Positions 25,443 to 34,143 of a stretch of DNA of 64,000 nucleotides are shown in pieces (within the stretch, counting starts at the first letter, position 1; each line of letters starts with the position of its first letter). Origin of the DNA: Paenibacillus radicis (ex Xue et al. 2023) (GTDB lineage: Bacteria; Bacillota; Bacilli; Paenibacillales; NBRC-103111). A program made the position numbers and the translations under genes. Location of the stretch: assembly GCF_024722015.1 (NCBI RefSeq), contig NZ_JANQBD010000022.1, forward strand, positions 1-64,000, in the 5' to 3' direction. The notes below the pieces were generated by a model. That model searched no databases, was not told where the DNA came from, and worked only from the letters and a program-made list of their open reading frames with translations.

Positions 25443-25937
25443 CATGGCGGTCGGTCGAACCCCACTGGCAAGGCGGCCGATCTGTTTATGCGGGAGCGTT
25501 ATTCGATGATACATCTCTGCCGGAAGAGTAAGTTAATAAAATTAAAACGAGGCTATCCCATAAGGGTATCAGTGAATGAATCAGTCCCAAACGATGTACA
25601 AAGACGCCCCCAAAACCACCATGTAAGTGGGAATGGAAGCGTCTATTTTGTAGGGAAATTCCCCTCAGAATGGGGTTAGAAAATCCAGAAATGAGTCCGG
25701 CCGCTTCTTGGATGTTGCTATAGTGATGTTGCTTAAATGATGAGGCATGAAGCGATATTCAAAGGTTGCTTTTAATCTAGAGGAGACCAGGATTTTCGGG
25801 CGGCTGCGGAAGGAAGGAAAAGAATTAGATGGAAATCCTCACGCTAATCCAGCGTGGATATCGCCTGAAATTAATCTAACTGGAAAAACTAACTCTAATA
25901 TAGCTGATATGGTCGATATCAGCCAAAACACCTAGAA

Positions 25938-25959
25938 TTAGCATGAGAAATTCCAGCTA
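25938..25959 (+). repeat. copy of the dispersed TTAGCATGAG repeat
   Basis: TTAGCATGAG, three variable bases, then TTCCAGCTA. The same unit occurs at 48624-48645 and 48675-48696, with weaker copies at 233-254 and 284-302. Confidence 0.8.
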
Positions 25960-26049
25960 TAAGGCTTGAAACGCTATTTTCGGAGTAACTAACTTGACAT
26001 TTTCCTGCTAATTGCACGGAGTGCGCCAGACTGCCATGTAATACCGTAA

Positions 26050-26118
26050 CCGAACCACGAACCACGAGCCATGAACTACGAACTACGAACCCCGAACTAC
26101 GAACCCCGAACCCGATAC
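26050..26118. repeat. tandem repeat with a seven-base period
   Basis: Around nine imperfect copies of CGAACYA (for example CGAACCA, CGAACTA, CGAACCC) lie in a row. The period is mostly seven bases with occasional eight-base steps. Confidence 0.85.
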
Positions 26119-26184
26119 CCGCGATTAGCACGCGTTGAAAAGTGACCTCATCTTATGCATCTCTGAGAATACACAAGAATATGC

Positions 26185-26227
26185 AAAAGAACCTTCAACA
26201 ATCAAAGTGGATTGAAGGCTCTTTTGC
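26185..26227 (-). terminator. intrinsic terminator of the esterase-GH105 operon
   Basis: On the minus strand AAAAGAGCCTTCAATC pairs with GATTGTTGAAGGTTCTTTT and ends in T-rich sequence. It is about 90 bases after the esterase stop. Confidence 0.65.
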
Positions 26228-26255
26228 TACCATCTATTCAGGATAAAATGGTGGA

Positions 26256-26288
26256 GGGGTTGTCTCAAAATGACTTTTGGGACAGCCC
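26256..26288. repeat. GGGGTTGTCTCAAAA hairpin, possible insertion-sequence end
   Basis: GGGGTTGTCTCAAAA pairs with CTTTTGGGACAGCCCC around a three-base loop, with three mismatches or wobbles. Sequences of the type GGCTGTCCCAAAA are common at ends of Firmicute insertion sequences. No T run follows, so it may be a remnant of a mobile element; this is an inference. Confidence 0.5.
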
Positions 26289-26318
26289 CGTCCAACATCC
26301 TTATTACTCTTGCTTCAG

Positions 26319-27350
26319 TTACTTCATGAGCTGCTTCTCCAGCCACGGGAACGAATGCTTGCCATACACCTCATGGCCCCCGGGAAACAGGTCGGAGTCC
26401 AATGAATCCGGGACTCCGGCCGCTTGGTACACAGCCTTCAGCCGGACTAACGCCTTCTCCGTCCCGTGGAGCGGGAAGATCTTATCCTCCCGGCCCGCTT
26501 CAATAAACAGCGGCCGCGGTGCGATAAGGCCGATCAGCTCGGGCATCTCGGCGTACCGCAGCACGTTCGGGATGTAATTATCCACACAATGACGCATGCT
26601 TAGGATGCTGTCGAGAAAGGTATTCGTATAGCAGCTAACTACCGCTGCCTGAATCCGTTGATCGAGCGCAGCCGTGAATGCAGCGACCAAGCCGCCGCCG
26701 GATAGACCGAAGATGCCGATTCGGGAGGCATCCAGCTCGCTACGGCTCGATATGTAATCGATTGCCCTCATTGTTTCCTGAATGCGTACTCCTGCAATCG
26801 TTTTACCCAGCATGAGAAGAAAAACACCAATTGGAAAGCAAGAGTTCGTGCTGCTGTTGACCACAACCTCATTCTCCAGCTTGCGGTCGCCAAAGCCGAT
26901 CAGCTCAGGCACAATAACCGCTAACCCTCGCTTGACCAGGGAAAGCGCGAACATGTGGTGAACATCAGGGTCAGCATCTCCGGCTTCCCCGCCGTCAGCC
27001 AGCAGCCCGACTACAGACTTGCCGCCGTAACCATGGCCGTGACAGCCAACGACGACCGGCAGTTTGCCCTGCTTCCCCTTCGGTAGAAGCAGATAGACCG
27101 GCATACGCAACGATTCGGCCGTTGTGATCTCGATCCGCTCACGAATATGATCCTCATATTCGACACGTTCAATCTCCACCGGCTGCAAATCCACTCCTGC
27201 AGCTTCAAGTCCACCTAACGAGTCAATGAACTTCTCTGTGAGCGCTGACTTCCATTCCAGCCATTCCGAGCGACTCTCCGCTTGGAATGCCAGCTGCCGT
27301 GACTTCGCCTCATCATACAACCGCCGCAAATATTCATCAGGACTCCACAT
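26319..27350 (-). CDS. alpha/beta hydrolase, acetyl-xylan-esterase or dienelactone-hydrolase-like
   Basis: About 343 residues, cytosolic (no signal peptide). The fold is shown by the oxyanion-hole region GCHGHGYGG, the nucleophile elbow GLSGGG, the acid EAGREDKIFP and the His in GGHEVYG near the C-terminus: a full Ser-Asp-His triad. Members of this clade remove acetyl or methyl esters from plant polysaccharide fragments. ATG 27350 with GGAGGAG upstream is preferred over an in-frame start at 27416. It follows the GH105 gene by 29 bases, which supports work on pectin-derived oligosaccharides taken into the cell. Confidence 0.82.
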   Translation of the reverse strand: MWSPDEYLRRLYDEAKSRQLAFQAESRSEWLEWKSALTEKFIDSLGGLEAAGVDLQPVEIERVEYEDHIRERIEITTAESLRMPVYLLLPKGKQGKLPVVVGCHGHGYGGKSVVGLLADGGEAGDADPDVHHMFALSLVKRGLAVIVPELIGFGDRKLENEVVVNSSTNSCFPIGVFLLMLGKTIAGVRIQETMRAIDYISSRSELDASRIGIFGLSGGGLVAAFTAALDQRIQAAVVSCYTNTFLDSILSMRHCVDNYIPNVLRYAEMPELIGLIAPRPLFIEAGREDKIFPLHGTEKALVRLKAVYQAAGVPDSLDSDLFPGGHEVYGKHSFPWLEKQLMK

Positions 27351-27379
27351 CGTTGAAATTCTCCTCCCCCGCTCCCTGC

Positions 27380-28501
27380 CTATTGTACGGAAGCTGTCGC
27401 TTCTAGCTCCAAGCAAGCCATGACGAATGGCGCGAAGCCCTTCGGATCATCTTTGCGGGTAGGTTCGCTGATATAGTAAGCAAAGGAGCCATCACGGTAA
27501 GGCCTATTTCCCAAACCGGCTACACTGCAGATTTTATCCAAATGATAGGTGCCATCTGATTCTTGACCCACACACTGCTCAAGCAGCCCTTTGTGACCGC
27601 GTCTTGCCGCCTGCAATGCATCCTTGCCCAAATACCCCATCCGATATCCTTTTGCCAGAGCGCAAGTAAACATCGCGGAGCCGGATGCCTCCAAGTAATT
27701 GCCTTTGCGAGTTCCTTGATTCAGCACTTGATACCACAGACCCGATTCCTCGTCCTGCACGTTCAGAATAGCTTGTACCAACCGGTAGAAAATACCGATA
27801 ATTTGTCCACGCTTCGGGTGATCCAAAGGCAAGAAATCCAGCGTGTCCACAACGGCCATCACATACCAGCCTAAAGCACGGCCCCAGAAATGCGGCGAGC
27901 AGCCGTTTTCCTTATTCGCCCAACGCTCCTCTTTCGATTCATCCCAGCCATGATAGAGCAGTCCGGTTTTGGGATCACGCGACACTTTCTCCATCAATAG
28001 AATCTCATTAGCCACATCATCAAACCATTCATGCTCGTTAAACTTCTTGCCATAAGCAGCGAGCAAAGGCGAGGTCATATATACGCCATCCAGCCACATT
28101 TGGAAAGGATAAATTTTCTTATGCCATAGTCCACCTTCACTCGTGCGCGGGTGTCCTTTTATTTGGGTAACAAGCAGCTCGATCGCTTTTTTATATTTTT
28201 CTTGACCGGTTTTTTCATACAGTAAGAACAAGCCTTTACCTTGGTTAATCATATCGACGTTGTACTCATTTAAATTGTACGTATCGATGCTGCCATCCTC
28301 CTGGATGAACAGATCCATATTCATTTTAATGTAATCATAATAGCGTTCGTCACCAGTTTGAAGGTAAACCCGTTCCAAAGCCGTAATAATACAACCATTC
28401 TCATAATTCCAACATCTTCTTTTTTGAAACGGCATATCGGAAACCAGCGGATACCTCTTCATAAAAGAATCTGCCATAGCCGTAGACCAAACTTTACTCA
28501 T
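27380..28501 (-). CDS. GH105 (GH88-like) unsaturated rhamnogalacturonyl hydrolase, YteR-like
   Basis: A 373-residue cytosolic alpha6/alpha6-barrel enzyme, the same length as I remember for B. subtilis YteR. The general-acid Asp lies in PFQMWLDGVYM. Other family motifs are GCSPHFWGRALGWYVMAVVDTLDFLP and NYLEASGSAMF. The reaction is hydration and release of the unsaturated galacturonyl residue left by rhamnogalacturonan lyases. It is the first gene of a two-gene unit with the esterase. No lyase or transporter for the same pathway is in the window apart from the distant SLH beta-helix protein, so the uptake system must lie elsewhere. GGAGGAG precedes the ATG. Confidence 0.88.
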   Translation of the reverse strand: MSKVWSTAMADSFMKRYPLVSDMPFQKRRCWNYENGCIITALERVYLQTGDERYYDYIKMNMDLFIQEDGSIDTYNLNEYNVDMINQGKGLFLLYEKTGQEKYKKAIELLVTQIKGHPRTSEGGLWHKKIYPFQMWLDGVYMTSPLLAAYGKKFNEHEWFDDVANEILLMEKVSRDPKTGLLYHGWDESKEERWANKENGCSPHFWGRALGWYVMAVVDTLDFLPLDHPKRGQIIGIFYRLVQAILNVQDEESGLWYQVLNQGTRKGNYLEASGSAMFTCALAKGYRMGYLGKDALQAARRGHKGLLEQCVGQESDGTYHLDKICSVAGLGNRPYRDGSFAYYISEPTRKDDPKGFAPFVMACLELEATASVQ

Positions 28502-28636
28502 GCCCTTACTCCTCCTTTAGCACTCCATCAGTCTTTGCAAAACTATTATTACTTTAATTGGCCTTTTCTTCAAGGTTCCAGCATATGCTTTTTTTAACTT
28601 CTTTTATGAATTAGCCTATTATTCGCCTATAAAATA

Positions 28637-28676
28637 GAAAAAAAGCGTTCGCTCCGACAGGAACTAACACTTTTCG
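28637..28676 (-). terminator. intrinsic terminator of the chemoreceptor gene
   Basis: On the minus strand AAAAGTGTTAGTTC pairs with GAACGCTTTTT (one G-U pair and a bulge) and runs into T residues. Confidence 0.55.
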
Positions 28677-28706
28677 ACAAAAGCACTCTTCAAAAATCAC
28701 CTTCCA

Positions 28707-30842
28707 CTACTCTATCCGAAATCGCAGCAGCGAACGGAGAAGTTCCTCGGAAAGCTGGTTCAAGGATTCGGAGGAAGCCGCAACCTCCTTGGCAGAGGAT
28801 GCTTGTTTGTCCAATGAGGACTTCACATTCGCAGCATAGGAGCTTGCCTTGCGGGAAATTTGAACACTGTCTTCCATAGTCGCTGTAACCTGCTCCGTGC
28901 TGGCTGATATTTGCTGGGATGCCGCCGAAACCTCCTGAATTTGTTCAGCAACCCTCTCCACCGAGGATAAAATAGCGCCGAACACAACCCCAACCTGTGA
29001 CAACACTACGCTTCCTCTTTCCACTTCTTTTAATTCTATTTCAATCTTATTAATTACTCCTTTGGAGCTTGTTTGAACCATCGCAATTAACTCGGCAATC
29101 TGCTTGGTCGATTCACTCGATTCATCAGCTAGCTTCCTAACCTCGGCCGCAACCACCTGAAAGCCGCGTCCATGTTCTCCTGCACGCGCTGCTTCTATTG
29201 AAGCATTCAACGCTAACAAACGGGTCTGCTCCGATATTTCTCGAACAACACTCAGAATGCGGTCAATCTTAGTCGATAATTCATGCAGCTCCGCTATGGT
29301 AGAGGCCGTTTCGCCAACCTTGGCTTTGATCGACGACATTTGAACGATAGCCTGATCTACATCCATCGAACCTTTTCTCGCTTCTTCCGCCGCATCTCCA
29401 GCTGCCCCCGCTACAAGAGACGAGGTTTCGGCAATTCTCTGAACGCCGATATTCACCTCATTCATGGCAACCGAGGTTTCCTGGGCACTCTGTACCTGCA
29501 AGGAAGAGCCAGCCGCAACCTCCAGCATCACCCCTGAGATAATCCGGTTATTCCCCTCACTCTCCACAACACTGGATTTTAGTTGTTCGGCAGATTCATA
29601 GGCTTGCTCAGTCACCTCCCTGCTCTGTCTAACAACTTCGCGGAACGTATCCGTCAGCTTATTGAATGCAGCGGTTACCTGTGAAAATTCATCCTTCGTT
29701 TCTGTCGCAACTTCTATTGTTAAATCCCCTGCTGACAGCTGATTGGAGGCGCGAACAAGATGATGAATAGCTCGTTTCACGGATAAATAAAAAGCGGTGA
29801 ACAAATAAACAACCACCACCACTACGATAATAATCAGCAGAATATCCTTCGTCTTATTAGCCTTATAGCTGTCCAACCTGTTATCAAAGATTTGCTGAAG
29901 CAGCTTCATTTGGCCAAGAAATAATTCCTGATTTGCTTTCTTGGCATTGCGGCTCAAAGAGGTCATCTCGTCTGCAGTAATTTGAATAACCCCATTGTTA
30001 AGCAGCCTGTTATTAAATGCATCTATGGCAGCCCTCGTCGAACGGTTGTTGGCTTCCAGAAGTCCATCCATTTGCTGTTTGGTCTTGGGGGTTCTCTTGC
30101 CTATCAAGTCGGCAAATCTATTCATTTTATCCAAAAGAGCTTCCAGGTCCCCTGTCAATCGAATGAGTTCTTCTTGTTCCTGGGGGTTCTTAATTTGCTG
30201 GCGGGCTACGACCTCAGTCCCCATCAACTCCATTTTTTCAAGCTTGGTCCAATAATTCGGCAATATAGTAACGACAGAATCCATTAAATAGTAGCTCTCA
30301 AATTCCGGGTCGAGAATCAGGTTCGAGGAATTTTGCACGTCTTCAATAAGAAGCAATACGATTTGCTCCAGAGCCGTATGTTGAATCTCGTAAAAGTTCT
30401 GGCTTATGGAGGTTCCGTTCGACTTAATTAATTCCCATTGCTTCTCCAGGCTCGCCCATAATACAGGGTCCAGCAGATCAGGGTTCGCTCCCTGCTTCAG
30501 CCCGTAGATAATACTATCAATCTGCTCCCCGATTCCCTTCGTGTCCTTATTGGCTGAGGGTGCAGTAGAAGTACCCATGTGCAAGCTCCATCCGTATTGC
30601 TCCAGCGCGAACATTAAATCCATTAAAGACTGATGATAGGCTAAGCCTTTTTTCTCTTTTTCTGTGAACTGAATATCTGTATTTATAGTGGAGAACATCT
30701 GAGCTGTAAGTGTAAATATGGGAATAGCGAACACACAGCCAATCAGCAGAAATTTTTGAGGATACCGCAGCTTATTCATTAATGCAACCGCAGGGGCAAA
30801 CAATCGCTGCCACCCCAAGGAGGAGGTTCTCATCAGCTTCAT
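28707..30842 (-). CDS. methyl-accepting chemotaxis protein
   Basis: About 711 residues. The first transmembrane helix lies near 31-51, followed by an extracellular helical sensor domain of about 280 residues, a very hydrophobic second helix (LLIIIVVVVVVYLFTAF, about 330-352), a HAMP domain, and a long cytosolic coiled-coil signalling region. The hairpin tip reads EQTRLLALNASIEAARAGEHGRGFQVVA, which binds CheA and CheW. The start at 30842 has AAGGTG nine bases upstream; an in-frame start at 30896 is less likely. The ligand is unknown. The upstream neighbour in the same direction is 8-oxoguanine deaminase (81 bases away), which hints at purines as a ligand but is weak evidence. Confidence 0.92.
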   Translation of the reverse strand: MKLMRTSSLGWQRLFAPAVALMNKLRYPQKFLLIGCVFAIPIFTLTAQMFSTINTDIQFTEKEKKGLAYHQSLMDLMFALEQYGWSLHMGTSTAPSANKDTKGIGEQIDSIIYGLKQGANPDLLDPVLWASLEKQWELIKSNGTSISQNFYEIQHTALEQIVLLLIEDVQNSSNLILDPEFESYYLMDSVVTILPNYWTKLEKMELMGTEVVARQQIKNPQEQEELIRLTGDLEALLDKMNRFADLIGKRTPKTKQQMDGLLEANNRSTRAAIDAFNNRLLNNGVIQITADEMTSLSRNAKKANQELFLGQMKLLQQIFDNRLDSYKANKTKDILLIIIVVVVVVYLFTAFYLSVKRAIHHLVRASNQLSAGDLTIEVATETKDEFSQVTAAFNKLTDTFREVVRQSREVTEQAYESAEQLKSSVVESEGNNRIISGVMLEVAAGSSLQVQSAQETSVAMNEVNIGVQRIAETSSLVAGAAGDAAEEARKGSMDVDQAIVQMSSIKAKVGETASTIAELHELSTKIDRILSVVREISEQTRLLALNASIEAARAGEHGRGFQVVAAEVRKLADESSESTKQIAELIAMVQTSSKGVINKIEIELKEVERGSVVLSQVGVVFGAILSSVERVAEQIQEVSAASQQISASTEQVTATMEDSVQISRKASSYAANVKSSLDKQASSAKEVAASSESLNQLSEELLRSLLRFRIE

Positions 30843-30923
30843 TGTGACCACACCTTTTCTGTTGTCAAATAGCATGACATTATAGGTACTGCTCATTTTC
30901 TTACTGATAAAAGTCTTCTTCAG

Positions 30924-32327
30924 CTAACGATATTTGCGGTAGTCAAGCTTAGTTCGTTTGGCAGCAGCAGCTGCCATCCGGTCCGCCGCAAGCTGCGCGC
31001 GGAAGGAAACCAACTCTTCATCTATGGCTGACAAACGCCCCTTCTCCACAACTACGCGTCCCCCCACAATGGTCATATCCGCCTGATACGCGCCTACCGT
31101 TACTGGCAGCGATGCATCATCGAACAATGCTCCCGCAAAGCCGAGCTGCGACGCATCCAGCATAAAGAGATCGGCCGCCTTGCCAACCCCAAGCGACCCT
31201 ATTGCGTCCTCCCAGCCAAGCACCCGCGCCGAGCCGCGTGTAGCCAGGGAAAGCGCCTCATTGGCGGTCAAGGCATCTCCATTTAATTGCTTATGCAGCA
31301 AGTAGGCCATCCGCACATCCCACAGCATATTCGAAGCATCGTTGGAAGCCGAACCGTCCACCCCAAGGCCTACCTTCACCCCCGCCTGAAGCAGCTTCCT
31401 CACAGGGATCGTGCCCGAGGACAGCTTCATATTGCTGGAAGGACAATGGGCAACACCACAGCCGCAGGCCCCCATTCTCTGAATTTCCGCATCATTAAAC
31501 CAGATACCGTGCGCAAACCACACATCGTTTCCTACCCAACCGGTATCCTCCATATATTCAAGCGGCCGCATGCCCATCCTCTCCAGGCAAAATTGCTCTT
31601 CATCCATCGTCTCAGCCAAATGAGTATGCAAACGAACACCATAGCTGCGGGCCAGATCGGCAGACTCCTTCAATAACTCCCGCGTCACCGAAAAGGGCGA
31701 ACACGGCGCAACACCAATCCGCAGCATGGAAAAGCGGGAAGGATCGTGGAATTTCTCAATCACACGCCGGGTATCCCTTAGAATCTCTTCTTCGCTCTGA
31801 CATACTTCGTCAGGAGGGAGCCCTCCGTTCGACCGCCCCAAGCTCATCGAGCCACGAGTCGGATAAAACCGCATGCCCAGCTCAGCCGCTGCCCGGATTT
31901 CCTCATCGATTAGCTCGGTCGAAATGCCGCGGGGAAAACAGTAGAAATGATCCGAGGAAGTGGTACAGCCACTTTTCAGCAGCTCACCTAGTCCAACCAT
32001 CGCGCTTAAATAAATGTCTTCAGGCTCCAGATGTCGCCAAATTTCATAAAGCGTCAACAGCCAGTCAAAAAGAGAGCAATCCTGTGCAAGAGGAAGATTA
32101 CGGGTCAAGGTCTGGTACAGGTGATGGTGCGTGTTGATGAGACCGGGGTATACAATTTTGTTTCGAGCATCAATAACTCTATCTGCCGTCTCGTAGGGAA
32201 GATTCTCGCCAATCGCAACGATCTCCTGTCCGACTGCATACAAACTGCCATTCTTGATGACACGGCTTTCTCCATCCATCGTGACGATGCTTCTTGCATT
32301 TTGGATCAACAAAGAACGGTCATTCAT
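30924..32327 (-). CDS. 8-oxoguanine deaminase (amidohydrolase family)
   Basis: A 467-residue cytosolic metal-dependent amidohydrolase. The first metal motif is NTHHHLYQTLTRNLP with LAQDCSLFDWLLTLY after it, a run I recognise from bacterial 8-oxoguanine deaminases and hydroxyatrazine hydrolases. Further ligands are HTHLAETMDE, FAHGIWF and GVDGSASND. It deaminates 8-oxoguanine to urate, or a related purine or triazine. AGGAGG lies before the ATG. A guanine deaminase and purine permease lie 22 kb away, so purine salvage or catabolism appears twice in the window. There is no purine riboswitch-like leader upstream. Confidence 0.85.
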   Translation of the reverse strand: MNDRSLLIQNARSIVTMDGESRVIKNGSLYAVGQEIVAIGENLPYETADRVIDARNKIVYPGLINTHHHLYQTLTRNLPLAQDCSLFDWLLTLYEIWRHLEPEDIYLSAMVGLGELLKSGCTTSSDHFYCFPRGISTELIDEEIRAAAELGMRFYPTRGSMSLGRSNGGLPPDEVCQSEEEILRDTRRVIEKFHDPSRFSMLRIGVAPCSPFSVTRELLKESADLARSYGVRLHTHLAETMDEEQFCLERMGMRPLEYMEDTGWVGNDVWFAHGIWFNDAEIQRMGACGCGVAHCPSSNMKLSSGTIPVRKLLQAGVKVGLGVDGSASNDASNMLWDVRMAYLLHKQLNGDALTANEALSLATRGSARVLGWEDAIGSLGVGKAADLFMLDASQLGFAGALFDDASLPVTVGAYQADMTIVGGRVVVEKGRLSAIDEELVSFRAQLAADRMAAAAAKRTKLDYRKYR

Positions 32328-32802
32328 GGGCTAGCCTCCTAAGAACTTCCACCCGGAAAGTTCATTTCGCAAGCATTCACTTATTCGTTTCCCCTGGGAA
32401 AACCAGCTTCGAAATGTTTGTTATTTCCATTTTAATCACAGGAGATGTTCGCGTAAACTATTCTAACATTAATTTTGTTTTCAATTACAAAACAAGGACT
32501 TAATCTTAGATGAATTGACAAATCCCTATCACAAAGAGAAGAAAACATGTCATAAGACTATCCATCTACACCTTATATTCGAAGAATCCACTCTCTCTTA
32601 CCCCTCAATGGGCACTCACTAATAACACATTTTCCATCAATCGCCTTACTGCTATAATTAACTATAGTTCGGCATACATATTACATTTGTAAGCAAGCTT
32701 TAGAATCTATATGCTCAACTTTGCCGTTGCCGAGGAATAGAGGGAATAGAGTTAATCCAATAGTGGAGTGCACCCGCAGAGCAAAGGAGCGGTATCCGGC
32801 TC
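32328..32802. other. intergenic region, no gene seen
   Basis: This 475-base A+T-rich stretch separates the divergent deaminase and kinase-like genes and should hold both promoters. No strong hairpin, riboswitch or operator was recognised. Confidence 0.4.
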
Positions 32803-33684
32803 ATGTCCATCCGATACATATGGAAGCAGCTATGGCGCAGTTTAAATAAAAAAACTAACGAAGCCGTCCGCCTATGGGATGACCTATGGTTCCGTGAGGG
32901 CTCGATCATTACAGGACGCTATCGAATCGAGCGCAAGCTTGGCATGGGCAGCTACGGAGTCGCCTACCTATGCCGGGATGTCCGCTCCGGACAGCGCTGC
33001 GTTATGAAACGGGTCACCCCGCTCCGAGGCGGTACACAAAGGGCACAGTTTATTTATGCCAAAGAAACCGGCATGCTGGAGCTTCTTTCCCATCCCGCCA
33101 TTCCGGCACTCTACAGCAAATTCCGTTATCGCAATCATCTGTGCTTCACTATGGAATTTATGGAGGGAAAGAGCTTGGACACTCTTTTATTCCAGGAGCA
33201 ATGTACCTTTACCGAGCGTGAATCCCTGCTTTTGATCCGGAGGCTTCTGCCCATTGTCGCTTATATGCACTCTGTCGGCATTCTGCACCGAGATATTAAC
33301 ATTGCTAACGTGGTCGTTGAGGGGGAGCGTGTTAAACTCATCGACCTAGGGCTAGCCCGCGAGCTTGCAAATGCCGAATCCGTTGTGGAAGACGTTTTAG
33401 ATGTTGAAGCGGATGACCCCTCCGAAAAAATACTGCGTAGAACCATCCATGTAACCAGTGACTATTATGCTGTCGGTCATCTTCTGCTTTTTCTGCTGTA
33501 CAGCACGTATGACCAGAAGGAGCAGGCACCCGCAGGTGCCGATCGGGGCTGGGAGCTTGAACTCACCCTTCACCCGGGCACAAAAAAGCTGCTCCGCCGC
33601 TTGCTATTGACGGAACAGCCCTATGTTAATGTTCAAGACATCATAATCGATGTAAATCAAATTCTTCTATACCTGAAAACTTAG
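32803..33684 (+). CDS. serine/threonine protein kinase-like protein
   Basis: A 293-residue soluble protein with a near-complete eukaryotic-type kinase domain (about 37-240). The glycine loop is LGMGSYGVAYLC, the beta-3 Lys is in RCVMKRV, the catalytic loop is HRDINIANV (Asp and Asn kept, Lys replaced by Asn) and the metal motif is IDLGLA (DLG for DFG). There is no transmembrane helix or PASTA domain. The C-lobe is short. GGAGC lies upstream of the ATG, at wide spacing. Activity is plausible. Its stop codon overlaps that of the convergent small basic protein gene. Confidence 0.82.
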   Translation: MSIRYIWKQLWRSLNKKTNEAVRLWDDLWFREGSIITGRYRIERKLGMGSYGVAYLCRDVRSGQRCVMKRVTPLRGGTQRAQFIYAKETGMLELLSHPAIPALYSKFRYRNHLCFTMEFMEGKSLDTLLFQEQCTFTERESLLLIRRLLPIVAYMHSVGILHRDINIANVVVEGERVKLIDLGLARELANAESVVEDVLDVEADDPSEKILRRTIHVTSDYYAVGHLLLFLLYSTYDQKEQAPAGADRGWELELTLHPGTKKLLRRLLLTEQPYVNVQDIIIDVNQILLYLKT

Positions 33685-33863
33685 CTGCTATAAGAGCTTG
33701 AAGATCGTTTCTTCTTGTAATGAGAGTTCCCATATTGATTATGCTGGTTGTATTTATTTCCATTCGATGGTCTACGATAGTCATCACTGCTGCGGTAGGG
33801 GCGATATTGGGATCCATTGCGCTTATCCAAACCAAGAAGCTTGCTTAATAATCTGCGTAACAT
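33681..33863 (-). CDS. small basic protein of unknown function
   Basis: A 60-residue protein: a short amphipathic N-terminus (MLRRLLSKLLGLDKR) followed by a Tyr/Asn/Arg/Ser-rich tail (YRPYRSSDDYRRPSNGN) and a final KKKRSSSSYSS. Composition resembles small spore or nucleic-acid-binding proteins but no family was recognised. The start is chosen for AGGAGGTG five bases before the ATG; longer in-frame starts are possible up to 33905. Its stop codon overlaps the kinase-like gene's stop on the other strand. The Ser/Tyr-rich tail would be a natural kinase substrate, which is speculation. Confidence 0.6.
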   Translation of the reverse strand: MLRRLLSKLLGLDKRNGSQYRPYRSSDDYRRPSNGNKYNQHNQYGNSHYKKKRSSSSYSS

Positions 33864-34143
33864 GGCCACACCTCCTGAGAGTTTAACTCCAGCGATACCC
33901 GGCACCCCAAGTATTCGCTTAAGTTTGCTTCAATTCTTCTAATGAAACCATCTGCGATGAAGTCCCTCTTACGTCTTGCGTCTTAGCATCGGCAATTCAT
34001 TTGGATCTGTTCTCTTTACGTTATAAAAGGGGGTTGGTTTCATTGGCCGATCCATCGGTTGGCTCCGGCGCCCTATCTTTTACTGTCCTTTTCAGAAAAA
34101 GCATGCTATCGTAATTTGTAAAATTCAGTTCATGAGGTGCTCT

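Larger units (their letters stand above)
25258..26184. other. gene-free kilobase rich in repeats
   Basis: No coding region is credible here; short open frames have no ribosome site and odd composition. It holds a 22-base inverted repeat (25353-25442), a weak hairpin with GACGC/GCGTC arms (25600-25650), a copy of the dispersed TTAGCATGAG repeat (25938-25959) beside related partial units, and a seven-base tandem repeat (26050-26118). It separates the germination operon from the carbohydrate operon and looks like decayed mobile or repetitive DNA. Confidence 0.6.

Noticed and set aside
25919..26131. minus-strand frame with repeated FVVRSS-like peptide
   Set aside because: It is only the translation of the seven-base tandem repeat, without a ribosome site.
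32328..32802. possible purine riboswitch upstream of the 8-oxoguanine deaminase
   Set aside because: None of the conserved loop or junction sequences of purine riboswitches is visible.
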